Shown: in pieces, positions 23,525 to 33,831 of the stretch | Layout: every line of letters starts with the position of its first letter | Position numbering within the stretch: position 1 is the stretch's first letter | Assembly (NCBI GenBank): GCA_028724905.1 | Contig: JAQYTG010000018.1 | Span: 310,001-374,000 of the forward strand | From: Actinomycetaceae bacterium | GTDB taxonomy: Bacteria > Actinomycetota > Actinomycetes > Actinomycetales > Actinomycetaceae | Direction of reading: 5' to 3' | DNA length: 64,000 bases | Translations under genes and position numbers: made by a program | Notes under the pieces: generated by a model | Told to the model about the DNA's origin: nothing | Seen by the model: only the letters and a program-made list of their open reading frames with translations | Database searches by the model: none

Positions 23525-24060
23525 CAGCCCACTTCCACAATCCCTATGGTTGTTGAGCTTCCATCACACTCAGCCAGCATAATGCCCTCACTTACCACAA
23601 TATGCTCGGCCGCAGATGAGCGATCATCGTAGCGTGCACCGGCAGCTCTCCCAGCAAAAAATCCGCAGATAAGCAAAATCACGCCAAGCACCGCGGCCAC
23701 CACTACATTGCGGCGTTGGGCTCTGCGTATTGTCTCAACATCCTCTTGCGAGAGGCCACCCTCTTGAGGATTTTCCCCTCCCATAGCTCGCGGTTCTACA
23801 ACCTGCGCTTCCACAGCTTCAAGCTCCACAGCCTGCGTGTGAACAGCCTGAAATTCTTCAGCTTCAAGCTCTACAGCTTCGGGCTCCTGCGTGAAACTTC
23901 CCTGCTGCTGCTCGCGCAGAGCCTCATCCCCACGCATGGTTTCGTTGCCTGTGACGGCATCTCCCACCTGTTCCTTTTCTTCCACAGCCCAACTCTTCCT
24001 TTCTGGCGTCCGTCGCGTATCGCCGCTCGGCTTTTCCATCACCAAACTTTTGCGCCTCAC
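23524..24060 (-). CDS. single-pass membrane protein with Glu-rich repeats
   Basis: 178 residues. The first 120 are hydrophilic and include imperfect Glu/Val/Ala repeats (VELEAEEFQ, VELEAVEAQ). One membrane helix follows (VVVAAVLGVILLICGFFAG), then a ~40-residue outside tail with one Cys. Not recognised. The start is uncertain: an ATG at codon 8 (MEKPSGD) is an alternative. Co-transcribed with the gene downstream. Confidence 0.7.
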   Translation of the reverse strand: MRRKSLVMEKPSGDTRRTPERKSWAVEEKEQVGDAVTGNETMRGDEALREQQQGSFTQEPEAVELEAEEFQAVHTQAVELEAVEAQVVEPRAMGGENPQEGGLSQEDVETIRRAQRRNVVVAAVLGVILLICGFFAGRAAGARYDDRSSAAEHIVVSEGIMLAECDGSSTTIGIVEVG

Positions 24061-24473
24061 GCCATCACTCCATCACAGCACCAGCACTTTGCCTGCGCGC
24101 TCATACGTTTTGCTACTCTCAAGCCTAACTGCTACCCCGTTCGAGAGTCACGCACACAACCTCCGGCCTATGCACCAAACCGCCTGCCAAACACCGCCCG
24201 CTAAGTACTACCCGCCGAGAGCCACCTGCTAGTACCGCCGTCGAACACCACCCACTCCACCGAACACCGTCACCACACTCCATAACTAAACGTGCCACCA
24301 GGCCGCCTACTAAACACCACCTACTAAGCGCCGCCGCCAAATACCGCCGCTGAGCGTCATCCACTGATTGATAGAATGAGCCCGACCGGCATCATCAGCA
24401 GCACTAGTATCTATAAGCGCAGCTAGCAGCTGTAGAATACACACGTCACCACACAAACGGAGCGAGGAGAAAA
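24061..24473. other. intergenic region with degenerate short repeats
   Basis: No credible gene. The DNA consists of imperfect ACCGCC/CTAA-type short repeats (about 24160-24360) typical of several spacers in this window. The last ~100 bp should contain the mntH-like promoter; TAGAAT at 24434-24439 is a possible -10 box. Confidence 0.5.
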
Positions 24474-25706
24474 ATGAGCACTAGCGATCATCTCTCCCCG
24501 CGCACTCCGCACAAGCTCATGTCCCTCATCGGCCCCGCATTCGTGGCAGCGGTAGCCTTTGTCGATCCAGGAAACGTAGCTGCAAACATCTCCGCGGGCG
24601 CCCAATATGACTACCTGCTCGTGTGGGTGCTGGTGCTCGCAAACCTCATGGCTGTGATTGTGCAATACCAGAGCGCCAAATTCGGCATCGTCACCGGTAC
24701 GTCGCTGCCGCAGTTTCTAGGCGGGAGGCTAGAGCGCACTCCCCGCTTGCTCTACTGGGCACAAGCTGAAATTGTGGCAGCAGCCACCGATTTAGCCGAA
24801 GTCGTCGGCGGCGCTATTGCACTCAATTTGCTCTTCGATCTGCCACTCATCTGGGGCGGAATCGTGGTTGGGCTGGTGTCGCTGCTCTTGCTAGCACTAC
24901 AAAGCGACGGCAAACAACGACTCTTTGAGACCCTCGTCATCGGACTATTGCTCATTATCACCTGTGGTTTTATCGCAGGACTCTTCATTAATCCTCCGGA
25001 TACCACCGAAGTGGCGAAAGGTCTCATACCACACTTCACCGATGCACAGTCGGTGCTGCTAGCTAGCTCTATGTTGGGAGCTACCGTTATGCCGCACGCG
25101 ATCTACTTGCATTCATCACTAGTCAATGACCGTTTTTCACCAGGAAAAGTATCTATCCGCCGGCTACTACACGCCTCTAAAATCGACGTGATATGGGCAC
25201 TTTTCTTAGCCGGTGCCGTCAATGTGTGTCTACTACTCGTCGCCGCCACCTCACTTGCTGGCGTACCTGGCACAGATACCATCGACGGCGCCTACCACGC
25301 CATCCGAGATGCACTCGGCCCAGTGATCGCCACGCTCTTCGCTATTGGCTTGCTCGCTTCCGGCTTGGCTTCAACGTCGGTGGGAGCATACGCCGGCTCG
25401 GAAATTATGAAAGGCCTGCTCCACCGCGAATACTCACTAGTCACGCGTCGGGCCATCACTCTCGCTCCCGCGCTCGTCGTCTTAGCACTAGGTGTGGAAC
25501 CATCGTGGGCGTTGGTGATATCACAAGTGGTACTCTCTCTGGGAATCCCATTTGCTCTCATCCCGCTGATGCTCTGCACTCGAAACAAGAAAATCATGGG
25601 CGAATTCGCCGATGGCGTTGGCATTCAACTGATCTTCGCCACCGTTGCTCTGCTAGTGATCGCACTAAACGTAGCACTGCTCGTCGTCAGCGCCCTAGGA
25701 ATATGA
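24474..25706 (+). CDS. mntH: Nramp-family divalent metal (Mn2+) transporter
   Basis: 410 residues, about 11 membrane helices. The metal-binding motifs are present: DPGN in the first helix (VAFVDPGNVAA) and MPH in the sixth (ATVMPHAIYLHSS). It imports Mn2+ (or Fe2+) with protons. A strong GAGGAG site precedes the ATG. No neighbouring regulator is encoded. No clear DtxR/MntR box was identified upstream. Confidence 0.94.
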   Translation: MSTSDHLSPRTPHKLMSLIGPAFVAAVAFVDPGNVAANISAGAQYDYLLVWVLVLANLMAVIVQYQSAKFGIVTGTSLPQFLGGRLERTPRLLYWAQAEIVAAATDLAEVVGGAIALNLLFDLPLIWGGIVVGLVSLLLLALQSDGKQRLFETLVIGLLLIITCGFIAGLFINPPDTTEVAKGLIPHFTDAQSVLLASSMLGATVMPHAIYLHSSLVNDRFSPGKVSIRRLLHASKIDVIWALFLAGAVNVCLLLVAATSLAGVPGTDTIDGAYHAIRDALGPVIATLFAIGLLASGLASTSVGAYAGSEIMKGLLHREYSLVTRRAITLAPALVVLALGVEPSWALVISQVVLSLGIPFALIPLMLCTRNKKIMGEFADGVGIQLIFATVALLVIALNVALLVVSALGI

Positions 25707-25828
25707 GTAGTAGCACCAGCACACGGCGCACCTCTGAAGCCACGGCTCACGCGATGAAGTGGGAATTCCCACCCTCTCGGACGCACGTTGGCTGCACGTT
25801 GCGCCACTATTTCTTATAGTCTGGATCT

Positions 25829-28159
25829 ATGGACATCTGGCCAGGGAAACCTTATCCGCTCGGCGCCACTTTCGACGGCACGGGCACGAACTTCGCCGTT
25901 TTTTCCTCTAGCGCACAGCGGATAGAACTGTGTTTAGTGGATGACGACGGGCAGGAAACGCGCATTGAACTGCGAGAGGTAGATGCCTACGTATGGCATT
26001 GCTATCTGCCTGGCGTCTTACCGCGGCAACGCTACGGCTTTCGGGCGTACGGGCCTTACGAGCCAGAAAATGGTGTGCGTTTTGACCCCACGAAGATCCT
26101 ACTCGACCCTTATGCCAAGGCAATTGACGGCCATGTAGAGAATCATCAGAGCAACTTTTCCTACGATTTCCTCAATCCCCAAGAGCATGTGGCGCAAGAT
26201 TCTCTCGGACATACGATGCTCTCCGTCGTCGTCAATCCATTCTTCGACTGGGGGCACGATCGGCCACCCAAACACCCCTACCACCGTTCCATTATTTACG
26301 AAGCACACGTCAAAGGACTCACACAATTACATCCTGACATTCCCGAAAATATGCGCGGCACATATTTAGGTCTGAGTCATCCGGCAATGATCGACTACTT
26401 GCGAGATCTGGGCGTCACCGCTATCGAGCTCATGCCTATTCACCAGTTTGTGAACGACACTTCGCTGCAGGAAAAAGGACTCTCGAACTACTGGGGATAC
26501 AACACGATTGGCTTTTTTGCTCCCCACAATGCCTACAGCTCAAGCGACACACTGGGCGCACAGGTAGTGGAGTTTAAGACGATGGTCAAAGCCTTACATG
26601 AGGCAGATATTGAGGTTATCCTTGACGTCGTCTATAACCACACTGCTGAGGGTAACCACATGGGGCCGACGCTTTCGTTCCGAGGCCTCGATAACCCCTC
26701 ATATTACCGGCTGGTGCCGGATGATCCTGAGCACTATTTCGACACCACTGGCACCGGCAATTCGCTGAATATGCGCTCGCCGCACACCCTGCAGCTCATT
26801 ATGGATTCGCTGCGCTACTGGGTGAGTGAGATGCACGTGGACGGCTTCCGCTTCGATCTAGCCTCTACTCTCGCGCGCGAACTCTACGCCGTGGATAAGC
26901 TCTCCAGCTTTTTCGATATCATTCAGCAAGATCCGATTATTTCGCAAGTCAAGCTGATTGCGGAGCCCTGGGATGTGGGCGAAGGCGGATACAACGTGGG
27001 TGAATTCCCTCCACTGTGGACGGAATGGAACGGCAAATACCGCGATACCATGCGCGATTTTTGGCGCGGCGAGCCCAGCACTCTCGACGAGTTTGCCTCT
27101 CGGCTTTCAGGCTCATCTGATCTGTATGCACATTCGGGACGGCGCCCGATGGCTAGCGTCAATTTCGTGACGGCACACGACGGCTTTACGCTGCAAGACC
27201 TCGTGAGTTACAACGACAAGCACAATGAAGCTAACGGCGAAGGCAATGCCGACGGCGAATCACATAACCGCTCGTGGAATTGCGGGGTGGAAGGCCCCAC
27301 GGATGATCCTGGCATTAACGCCCTGCGGCAGCGCCAGATCAAGAATTTCATTGCTACGATGATGGTTTCCCAAGGCGTGCCCATGATTGTGCACGGCGAC
27401 GAAATTGGCCGTACCCAAGGTGGCAACAACAACGCCTACTGCCAAGACAATGAGATCACCTGGATCGACTGGCAGCTAGATGCCAGCAGGCACGATCTCT
27501 TCGCGTTCACGAAGAAAGCTATTGCCCTGCGCAAGGAACACCCCGTCTTCCAGCGGCGGCGTTTCTTCCAGGGAGAATCCGCCCGTGGAGGTACGTCGCT
27601 AGCTGGCGATATCGAGTGGCTGCGGCCGGATGCTTCCATGATGGAAGACGCCGATTGGAGTACCTGGTATGCGCGGGCAGTGATGGTGTTTTTCAATGGA
27701 GACAAAATCGGCGAGCCAGACGAGCGCGGCGAACGCATCGTGGACGATGATTTTCTGTTAGCGATCAACGCTTCACAAGACGACCTCGACTTCACCGTGC
27801 CCGCTAATGGCAGCACGACTAATGGCAACACTAAGCCGTGGGATATTGCGCTTAGCACTAACCCTGAATGCCTTGCCTCCGAGGCAGACGGATCCACACA
27901 TTGCGGCCCGCTCTCCCCCGGCACTCAATTCACTGTGATGGCACATTCTCTCACAGTGCTGCGCCGTGAACGCACCCGCCAGAGCGTGATGGCTCCACCC
28001 GAAGCAGCAGAAGAAGCGGACGCATCAGTAGCTGCGAATAACGACGTGCCCACAGAAGAGGTGTCAGTGCCTGCCGGAGCCTCTGAGGATACACGGGCAG
28101 ACACTGGAGCTTCTACCGATGCTGGCGACTTAACTGATGGAGACTCTGCCGACAGCTAA
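25829..28159 (+). CDS. glgX: glycogen debranching enzyme GlgX
   Basis: 776 residues. N-terminal CBM48 (PLGATFDGTGTNFAVFSS) then a GH13 catalytic domain with VVYNHTAEG, the nucleophile Asp in DGFRFDLAS, acid Glu in LIAEPWDVGEGG and VTAHDGFTL. It hydrolyses alpha-1,6 branches of limit dextrins, releasing maltooligosaccharides. The last ~60 residues are an acidic Ala/Asp/Glu/Ser-rich tail with no known counterpart. First gene of a glgX-treY-treZ set that makes trehalose. Confidence 0.95.
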   Translation: MDIWPGKPYPLGATFDGTGTNFAVFSSSAQRIELCLVDDDGQETRIELREVDAYVWHCYLPGVLPRQRYGFRAYGPYEPENGVRFDPTKILLDPYAKAIDGHVENHQSNFSYDFLNPQEHVAQDSLGHTMLSVVVNPFFDWGHDRPPKHPYHRSIIYEAHVKGLTQLHPDIPENMRGTYLGLSHPAMIDYLRDLGVTAIELMPIHQFVNDTSLQEKGLSNYWGYNTIGFFAPHNAYSSSDTLGAQVVEFKTMVKALHEADIEVILDVVYNHTAEGNHMGPTLSFRGLDNPSYYRLVPDDPEHYFDTTGTGNSLNMRSPHTLQLIMDSLRYWVSEMHVDGFRFDLASTLARELYAVDKLSSFFDIIQQDPIISQVKLIAEPWDVGEGGYNVGEFPPLWTEWNGKYRDTMRDFWRGEPSTLDEFASRLSGSSDLYAHSGRRPMASVNFVTAHDGFTLQDLVSYNDKHNEANGEGNADGESHNRSWNCGVEGPTDDPGINALRQRQIKNFIATMMVSQGVPMIVHGDEIGRTQGGNNNAYCQDNEITWIDWQLDASRHDLFAFTKKAIALRKEHPVFQRRRFFQGESARGGTSLAGDIEWLRPDASMMEDADWSTWYARAVMVFFNGDKIGEPDERGERIVDDDFLLAINASQDDLDFTVPANGSTTNGNTKPWDIALSTNPECLASEADGSTHCGPLSPGTQFTVMAHSLTVLRRERTRQSVMAPPEAAEEADASVAANNDVPTEEVSVPAGASEDTRADTGASTDAGDLTDGDSADS

Positions 28160-28314
28160 ACCAGCACTTGCTGGCCGTACACCTGCTGACCAGATACCCA
28201 CTACCCGCTGCCACGCCGCTAACCGCATCCTTATCAACCGCATCCACTGAAAACCGGAGGAACCTGAAAGAACATCTTAAAATAACCTGAAACTGAGGAA
28301 ACTGAGAGGTGAGC

Positions 28315-30870
28315 ATGAACGCATATACGGGTGAATTTCCCCGAGTCAGAGGCGATAGCCGCACCCATTCGCATATCCCCACTGCGGGGAAACACCAGCC
28401 TCTAACTACGTATCGGCTGCAGATGGGTCCGCAGTTCACCTTTGCTCAGGCTCAGGAAGTGATTCCCTATCTCGTGCAGCTCGGCGTCACCGACGTCTAT
28501 CTCTCCCCAATCTTGCAGGCAGCTCCAGGCTCCACTCACGGGTACGATGTGGTGGATCACTCCCATATTTCTGCTCAGATGGGTGGCCGATCCGGATTTG
28601 AACAGTTTTCGCGCGCAGCTCACGACGCTGGCTTGCACGTCGTGGTGGATGTCGTGCCCAACCACATGGCCGTCCCTACTCCACTTTTTCACAACAAAGC
28701 CCTGTGGTCTGTACTGCGCGATGGCCGCGAAAGCGAGTATGCAGGCTGGTTTGATCTAGATTTAACGGCTGCTGGTGACGGCGTGCTGATGCCGGTGCTG
28801 GCAGATCGCATCGGTACCGTGATCGCCCGCGCCGAGCTCACTTTAGACTCTATGGTGGTGCCTGGTTTTGAGGCTGACGGCGAGAAACCAGTGCTACACT
28901 ATTTTGATCACGTTTTTCCGGTGCGTGAGGGCACCGAGAATCTCCCCTTAGCTGAGCTCGTCGATCAGCAGTTCTATCGCCTGGCCTACTGGCGTGTGGC
29001 TAATGAAGAGCTCAACTACCGCCGCTTTTTTGACGTCGATACACTAGTGGCTATCCGCGTGGAAGACGACACCGTTTTTGCCCGTTCCCATTCGCTGCTA
29101 CTGGAGCTCTATCAGGCGGGTCTCATCGACGGTTTTCGTATTGATCATCCCGACGGTTTAGCCGATCCGCGTGAATATCTGCGCAAGCTGCACGCCGCCA
29201 CTGGCGGAGCCTGGATTGTGGCAGAAAAAATTCTCGAAAGTGATGAGCGTCTCCCCTCAGATTGGCCGTGTGCCGGAACCACGGGGTACGACGCGCTGCG
29301 GCGCATCCAAGGCATCTTCACAGATCCGAGCGGACTTGCTCAGCTCACTCAACACTATGTGGAACTTTCAGGCACCCTCACCAGCGTGAGCACTGCTCAG
29401 ATGCAGGCCAAAGGCGACATTATCAGCACTTCGCTCTACAGTGAAATAGACCGGCTCGCCACTCTCGTAGCCGATATCTGCCACCGCGATGTACGCCTGC
29501 GCGACCACACGTTCCGTGCAATTCGTGAAGTGATCGGCCAACTAGCCATCTGCATGAGCCGCTATCGGGCATACGTGGTTCCAGGAGAAGCTGCCCCCAC
29601 CGCCCAGGAAACCGTACTGCGAGAAGCCCAGGAGCGAGCCGAGCAGCTGCTCGATCCAGAGCTACACGAAACGCTGGCTCTCGTGGTTGATCTCTTTCTC
29701 GGAAAGGAAGTCGGCTCTGCCGGACGCACCTATGAGCCAGACCGCGGAGCCGCTATTATTCGTTTTCAGCAGCTCACTGGCCCCGTGATGGCCAAAGGAG
29801 TAGAAGACACGACTTTTTACCGGTATACGGCGCTCACCTCCGCCAACGAAGTAGGGGCTGGCCCCGAGTATCTCACCTGTACGCCCGATGAATTTCACGC
29901 CTGGGAAGAGATGATGCACAACGCCTGGCCAGCGTCTATGAATACACTCACCACGCACGACACAAAGCGCTGCGAAGATGTGCGCGCCCGCATTGCTGTG
30001 CTGTCTGAGTATCCTCAACAGTGGTATCAGCTACTCTCGCAGCTGCGCACAGATATGGCTCCGCAGCGCCCGAGTGAGCTAGATGGGAGCATCGAGATGC
30101 TGCTGTGGCAAACTCTGATCGGCACCTGGGAAGACGACGGCCCTATAGAATGCGAGCGGCTGCAAGCCTACCTGCTGAAAGCGGCGCGCGAGCAAAAACT
30201 GTGGACATCATGGACTCAGCCCAACGAACCAGCTGAACAAGCGCTGATGGATTACGCCCAAGCCATCCTCGAAAGCGAGACGTGCCGAACTGCTCTGGCC
30301 GACTTTCACCAACGCACGGCTCCGGCGGCACGCACAATTATCCTCGGGCAAAAGGTGCTAGAGATGGCGATGGTGGGCGTCCCCGACCTCTATCAAGGCG
30401 AAGAGTTTCCGCGCAACTGGCTCGTCGATCCGGATAATCGCACCCCCATTGATTTTGCCCTGTTGCAAGAGACGGCTCGCCTGGTCGGTGACGGCAATGG
30501 GCCCGATCATTCTTTAGAGCAAGAGAAATGGTGGATCACCTCAGGCATGGCGCATCTGCGGCTGCGGCATCCTTATATGGCACGGCCAGAATCTGGCTAC
30601 GAGCCACTGCCGGTGACCACCGGCCACGTGTTGGCTTTTGCCCGTACTGATGGTGAACGCCCACAGGTGCTTGCCGTCATCTCACGCCTATCTGGCTCAT
30701 TCAACGCGGGGGCAACCAATGCAGCCGAGCAATCCGTCGTATTTCCGGAGGGGCGATGGCGCAATATCTTCACCGCTGCGGTGTTTGAGGGAGGTGCCCA
30801 CGCCGTAGCAGACGTCCTTGGGAGATTCCCAGCTGCTGCTTTAGAGCGGGTGACGGAGCACAGAGATTGA
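28315..30870 (+). CDS. treY: maltooligosyl trehalose synthase
   Basis: 851 residues from the ATG at 28315, which has AGAGG five bases upstream (a GTG two codons earlier is less likely). GH13 isomerase that turns the reducing-end linkage of maltodextrins into alpha-1,1. Seen: TYRLQMGPQFTF, VVDVVPNHMAV, the nucleophile region DGFRIDHPDGLADP, VAEKILE and LTTHDTKRCEDVRARI. Its product is cleaved by TreZ, encoded downstream. Confidence 0.95.
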   Translation: MNAYTGEFPRVRGDSRTHSHIPTAGKHQPLTTYRLQMGPQFTFAQAQEVIPYLVQLGVTDVYLSPILQAAPGSTHGYDVVDHSHISAQMGGRSGFEQFSRAAHDAGLHVVVDVVPNHMAVPTPLFHNKALWSVLRDGRESEYAGWFDLDLTAAGDGVLMPVLADRIGTVIARAELTLDSMVVPGFEADGEKPVLHYFDHVFPVREGTENLPLAELVDQQFYRLAYWRVANEELNYRRFFDVDTLVAIRVEDDTVFARSHSLLLELYQAGLIDGFRIDHPDGLADPREYLRKLHAATGGAWIVAEKILESDERLPSDWPCAGTTGYDALRRIQGIFTDPSGLAQLTQHYVELSGTLTSVSTAQMQAKGDIISTSLYSEIDRLATLVADICHRDVRLRDHTFRAIREVIGQLAICMSRYRAYVVPGEAAPTAQETVLREAQERAEQLLDPELHETLALVVDLFLGKEVGSAGRTYEPDRGAAIIRFQQLTGPVMAKGVEDTTFYRYTALTSANEVGAGPEYLTCTPDEFHAWEEMMHNAWPASMNTLTTHDTKRCEDVRARIAVLSEYPQQWYQLLSQLRTDMAPQRPSELDGSIEMLLWQTLIGTWEDDGPIECERLQAYLLKAAREQKLWTSWTQPNEPAEQALMDYAQAILESETCRTALADFHQRTAPAARTIILGQKVLEMAMVGVPDLYQGEEFPRNWLVDPDNRTPIDFALLQETARLVGDGNGPDHSLEQEKWWITSGMAHLRLRHPYMARPESGYEPLPVTTGHVLAFARTDGERPQVLAVISRLSGSFNAGATNAAEQSVVFPEGRWRNIFTAAVFEGGAHAVADVLGRFPAAALERVTEHRD

Positions 30871-30872
30871 GC

Positions 30873-31064
30873 GCAGACGCAAAGATTGAGCTGTAGGAAC
30901 AAACGCACAAGCACAGAGACTGAGGGCCTGGAACGGAGAGGTTGAGCGCCAGAATCGAAGATACGGACGCAGACGCAAAAATTGAGCTACGAGCACAAAC
31001 ACACAAACACAGAGACTGAGGGTCTGAAACGGAGAGGTTGAGCGCCAGAATCGAAGATACGGAC
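30873..31064. repeat. 96-bp tandem repeat, two copies
   Basis: Units 30873-30968 and 30969-31064 both begin GCAGACGCAAA and end GATACGGAC, roughly 90% identical, with a partial third copy after 31065. An 8-bp AGACAAGC array follows near 31170-31200. It fills the treY-treZ spacer. Confidence 0.8.
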
Positions 31065-31270
31065 GCAAAATCAGGGAGACTGAGCGCCAGCACAGGGAAA
31101 GTTGGACGCCAAGCCAGCTAGCAGAGACAGCTAGCAAGGAGAGCCAAGGGATTGATGGAGCAAACCGACAAGCAAGCAGACAAGCAGACAAGCAGACAAG
31201 ACACTAACCGGCACAATACAGATCAATCAGGCAGATGCTGAGAGAGGATACTAAGAGCGGAGACATGGCT

Positions 31271-33205
31271 ATGGAACACGTGAGAGTGTGGGCGCCGCGC
31301 TGCGAGCGCGTCGATCTACAACTAGACCCTCAAGGTACGATTCTCACGATGGAGCGCGAATCAGCTCATTCGCAGATGTTTGTCCTCCCCACTGAGCTAC
31401 CTGCTGGCCAACGCTATTTTTTGATTCCTGACGCCGCGCATCCCGTACCCGATCCGCGCACGCGGCGCCAGCCAGAGGGCATTCACGGGCCGAGTGAAAT
31501 AGTCGATCCTAGGCTTTTTGTATGGCGTGACGCACAGTGGTTTGCTCAGGTCGAATCACCGCAGCGATCCGACCTGAATGGGCGTTTGTCGAATGAAAAT
31601 TTATCGAATGAAAATTTGCCGAATGGTATGTGCCTCACGCAGGAAAATGCGCGCCCCCAGGAGAACGCGCGCGTTCAGGAGAACAAGCGCGCGGCGGCTC
31701 CTGATGTCATATATGAGCTACACGTAGGTACTTTTTCCGAGCAGGGCACATTCCAGGGAGCCACCGAGCACTTTGACTACTTAGCAGATTTGGGCATATC
31801 TATGATTGAGCTGCTCCCGATTAGCCCTATGCCAGGCACCCGCGGCTGGGGATACGACGGCGTCTCACTCATGGCTCCGTACGAACAATACGGCGGGCCG
31901 GAGGGGCTAGTAGAGCTGGTCAATGCTGCTCACGAGCGCGGCATAGCCGTCTGCCTCGACGTCGTTTTCAACCACTTCGGCCCCGATGGCAACTACACCG
32001 CGCTGTTTGGAAACTACACCACACCTGAGCACCACACCCCGTGGGGAGAAGCTCTCAATCTCGATGGCCACGGCCGTGAACAGGTGCGTGCTTTCGTGAT
32101 TGATGCGTTGCAGCAGTGGGTGCGCGATTACCATATTGACGCTTTTCGCCTCGACGCCGTCGATTGGCTTATTGACCACTCTCACCCCCATATTCTCGCG
32201 GAAATCTCGGATCGTCTGCACCAGCTCGGACGCGTCAGAGGCCACGATATCACCCTCATTGCTGAATCTGATGCAAACCTCGTGAGAATGACCGCCCCCA
32301 CTGACGCAGCCGAGACGAGCAGCGCTGAAAAGTCTGGCTTGGGTATGGATATGCAGTGGGTGGATGATGTGCACCATGCACTGCACGTGTGGCTCACCGG
32401 AGAGAGCAATGCCTATTACAGCGAATACACTGCCCCGAATGCGTTGAGCACTGCCCTCTCTCGCGGCTTTTGGCATGACGGCGTGTGGGATGAGTTTTTG
32501 GGGCGGCGCCGCGGCACTCCAGTACCACCTGACCTCGATGGACGGCGCTTCGTGGTTTTTGATGAAAACCACGATCAGGTGGGAAATCGGCTGATAGGCG
32601 ATCGCCCCTCAGCGAAGCTCTGCCTCGGCCAGCTCGCGCTATCCCGATCGCTTATTCTGCTCTCACATTTCACTCCGATGCTCTTTATGGGAGAAGAGTG
32701 GGCGAGCCGTACGCCGTTCCCTTACTTCTGCGATCACGGCCCAGAGATCGGAGCGGGGATTGCCAGCGGGCGTGCACAAGAATTTGCCAGCTGGGATTTA
32801 GAGGCCGCCTATGGCACGCCTGTCCCTCCGATTCCAGATCCACAAGCTGAAGAAACTTTTGCCAGTGCACATCTAAACTGGGATGATCTAGACGATCCTG
32901 AGCATCAAAGGTTTTTCAGATTCGTCAAAGATCTTATAGCTTTGCGGCGCAGCGAGCCGAGCTTTGCCAGCACAGATCGCAGCCACACGCAGGTACATAT
33001 CAGCGGAGAAAGCGGCTGGATGCTGCGCGGAGATGGATTAATCGTCTTTAGCAAAGCCACTGCAGATACCTGGGTGGATGCCCCGATTGATGGCCGGAAG
33101 CTGACTCTGACCTGGGAAGACGTCCATGTGGAACCAGCGGGTGTGCGCTTCCGTAGCGCCGGCGTAGCTATTTTCACTCACGATGCCACTTTTCGGCGCG
33201 CCTAA
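31271..33205 (+). CDS. treZ: malto-oligosyltrehalose trehalohydrolase
   Basis: 644 residues from the ATG at 31271, chosen because GGAG lies eight bases upstream; ATGs at 31265 and 31235 are possible. N-terminal domain (VRVWAPRCERVDLQL) followed by GH13: VVFNHFGPDGN, nucleophile in DAFRLDAVDWLID, LIAESDANL and DENHDQVGNR. Releases trehalose from maltooligosyltrehalose. An odd insertion with NEN(L) repeats (SNENLSNENLPNG) and QENAR repeats lies around residue 105-140, coded by short DNA repeats. Confidence 0.95.
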   Translation: MEHVRVWAPRCERVDLQLDPQGTILTMERESAHSQMFVLPTELPAGQRYFLIPDAAHPVPDPRTRRQPEGIHGPSEIVDPRLFVWRDAQWFAQVESPQRSDLNGRLSNENLSNENLPNGMCLTQENARPQENARVQENKRAAAPDVIYELHVGTFSEQGTFQGATEHFDYLADLGISMIELLPISPMPGTRGWGYDGVSLMAPYEQYGGPEGLVELVNAAHERGIAVCLDVVFNHFGPDGNYTALFGNYTTPEHHTPWGEALNLDGHGREQVRAFVIDALQQWVRDYHIDAFRLDAVDWLIDHSHPHILAEISDRLHQLGRVRGHDITLIAESDANLVRMTAPTDAAETSSAEKSGLGMDMQWVDDVHHALHVWLTGESNAYYSEYTAPNALSTALSRGFWHDGVWDEFLGRRRGTPVPPDLDGRRFVVFDENHDQVGNRLIGDRPSAKLCLGQLALSRSLILLSHFTPMLFMGEEWASRTPFPYFCDHGPEIGAGIASGRAQEFASWDLEAAYGTPVPPIPDPQAEETFASAHLNWDDLDDPEHQRFFRFVKDLIALRRSEPSFASTDRSHTQVHISGESGWMLRGDGLIVFSKATADTWVDAPIDGRKLTLTWEDVHVEPAGVRFRSAGVAIFTHDATFRRA

Positions 33206-33240
33206 GCGGCAAACGCCACTATGCGAGCTACGCTCTGATC

Positions 33241-33831
33241 GTGGCACCCAAAGAATCTCTGCCTCCCCGTGAGTTTGTGACTGCCCTTGAATCACTCAAA
33301 GGGCTCGATTTTCGCGCCGAGCTGCACGTGAATCAAATTCCCCCGCCCACTCGAATTGCCCCCTGGGCAGTGGCGCTACAGGCGGAGATCAATGATTCTG
33401 AGCAGCTCGATCCCGATTTTTACCGAGGCGATGCAAAATTCGTGGTGCTCTATGACCCCGATGGGCAGCTCGCCTGGAATGGCGCATTCCGTATTGTGCT
33501 CCACAGCCGCGCCCCGATGGAAGCAGATATGGGAGACGATCCACTTCTAGGAGAAGTAGCCTGGAGTTGGCTCACCGACGCATTGCATCAACGCGGAGCG
33601 GACTTTCATTCCCTCAGTGGCACCGTCACCCGCGTTTTTAATGAGACTTTCGGGGATGTAACTCTCGATGCCACCCGCGTCGATCTGGAAGTAAGGGCGT
33701 CGTGGACTCCGCAAACCCCGTATCTCGGCGAGCACCTGCAAGCATGGGCTGATTTTATCGGCCATCTGTGCGGCTTGGGTCCACACGTTCCTGGTCTTTC
33801 GGCGCTACCTCGAAAGGCTTTCGGCGCGTGA
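33241..33831 (+). CDS. DUF3000 family protein
   Basis: 196 residues, GTG start. Actinobacteria-specific family of unknown function, recognised by the RIAPWAVAL segment, the DPDGQLAWNGAFR stretch and GEVAWSWLTDAL. In many actinobacteria it stands directly before an RNase D gene, as here, where its TGA overlaps the GTG of the next gene. This conserved coupling suggests a link to RNA processing, unproven. Confidence 0.88.
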   Translation: MAPKESLPPREFVTALESLKGLDFRAELHVNQIPPPTRIAPWAVALQAEINDSEQLDPDFYRGDAKFVVLYDPDGQLAWNGAFRIVLHSRAPMEADMGDDPLLGEVAWSWLTDALHQRGADFHSLSGTVTRVFNETFGDVTLDATRVDLEVRASWTPQTPYLGEHLQAWADFIGHLCGLGPHVPGLSALPRKAFGA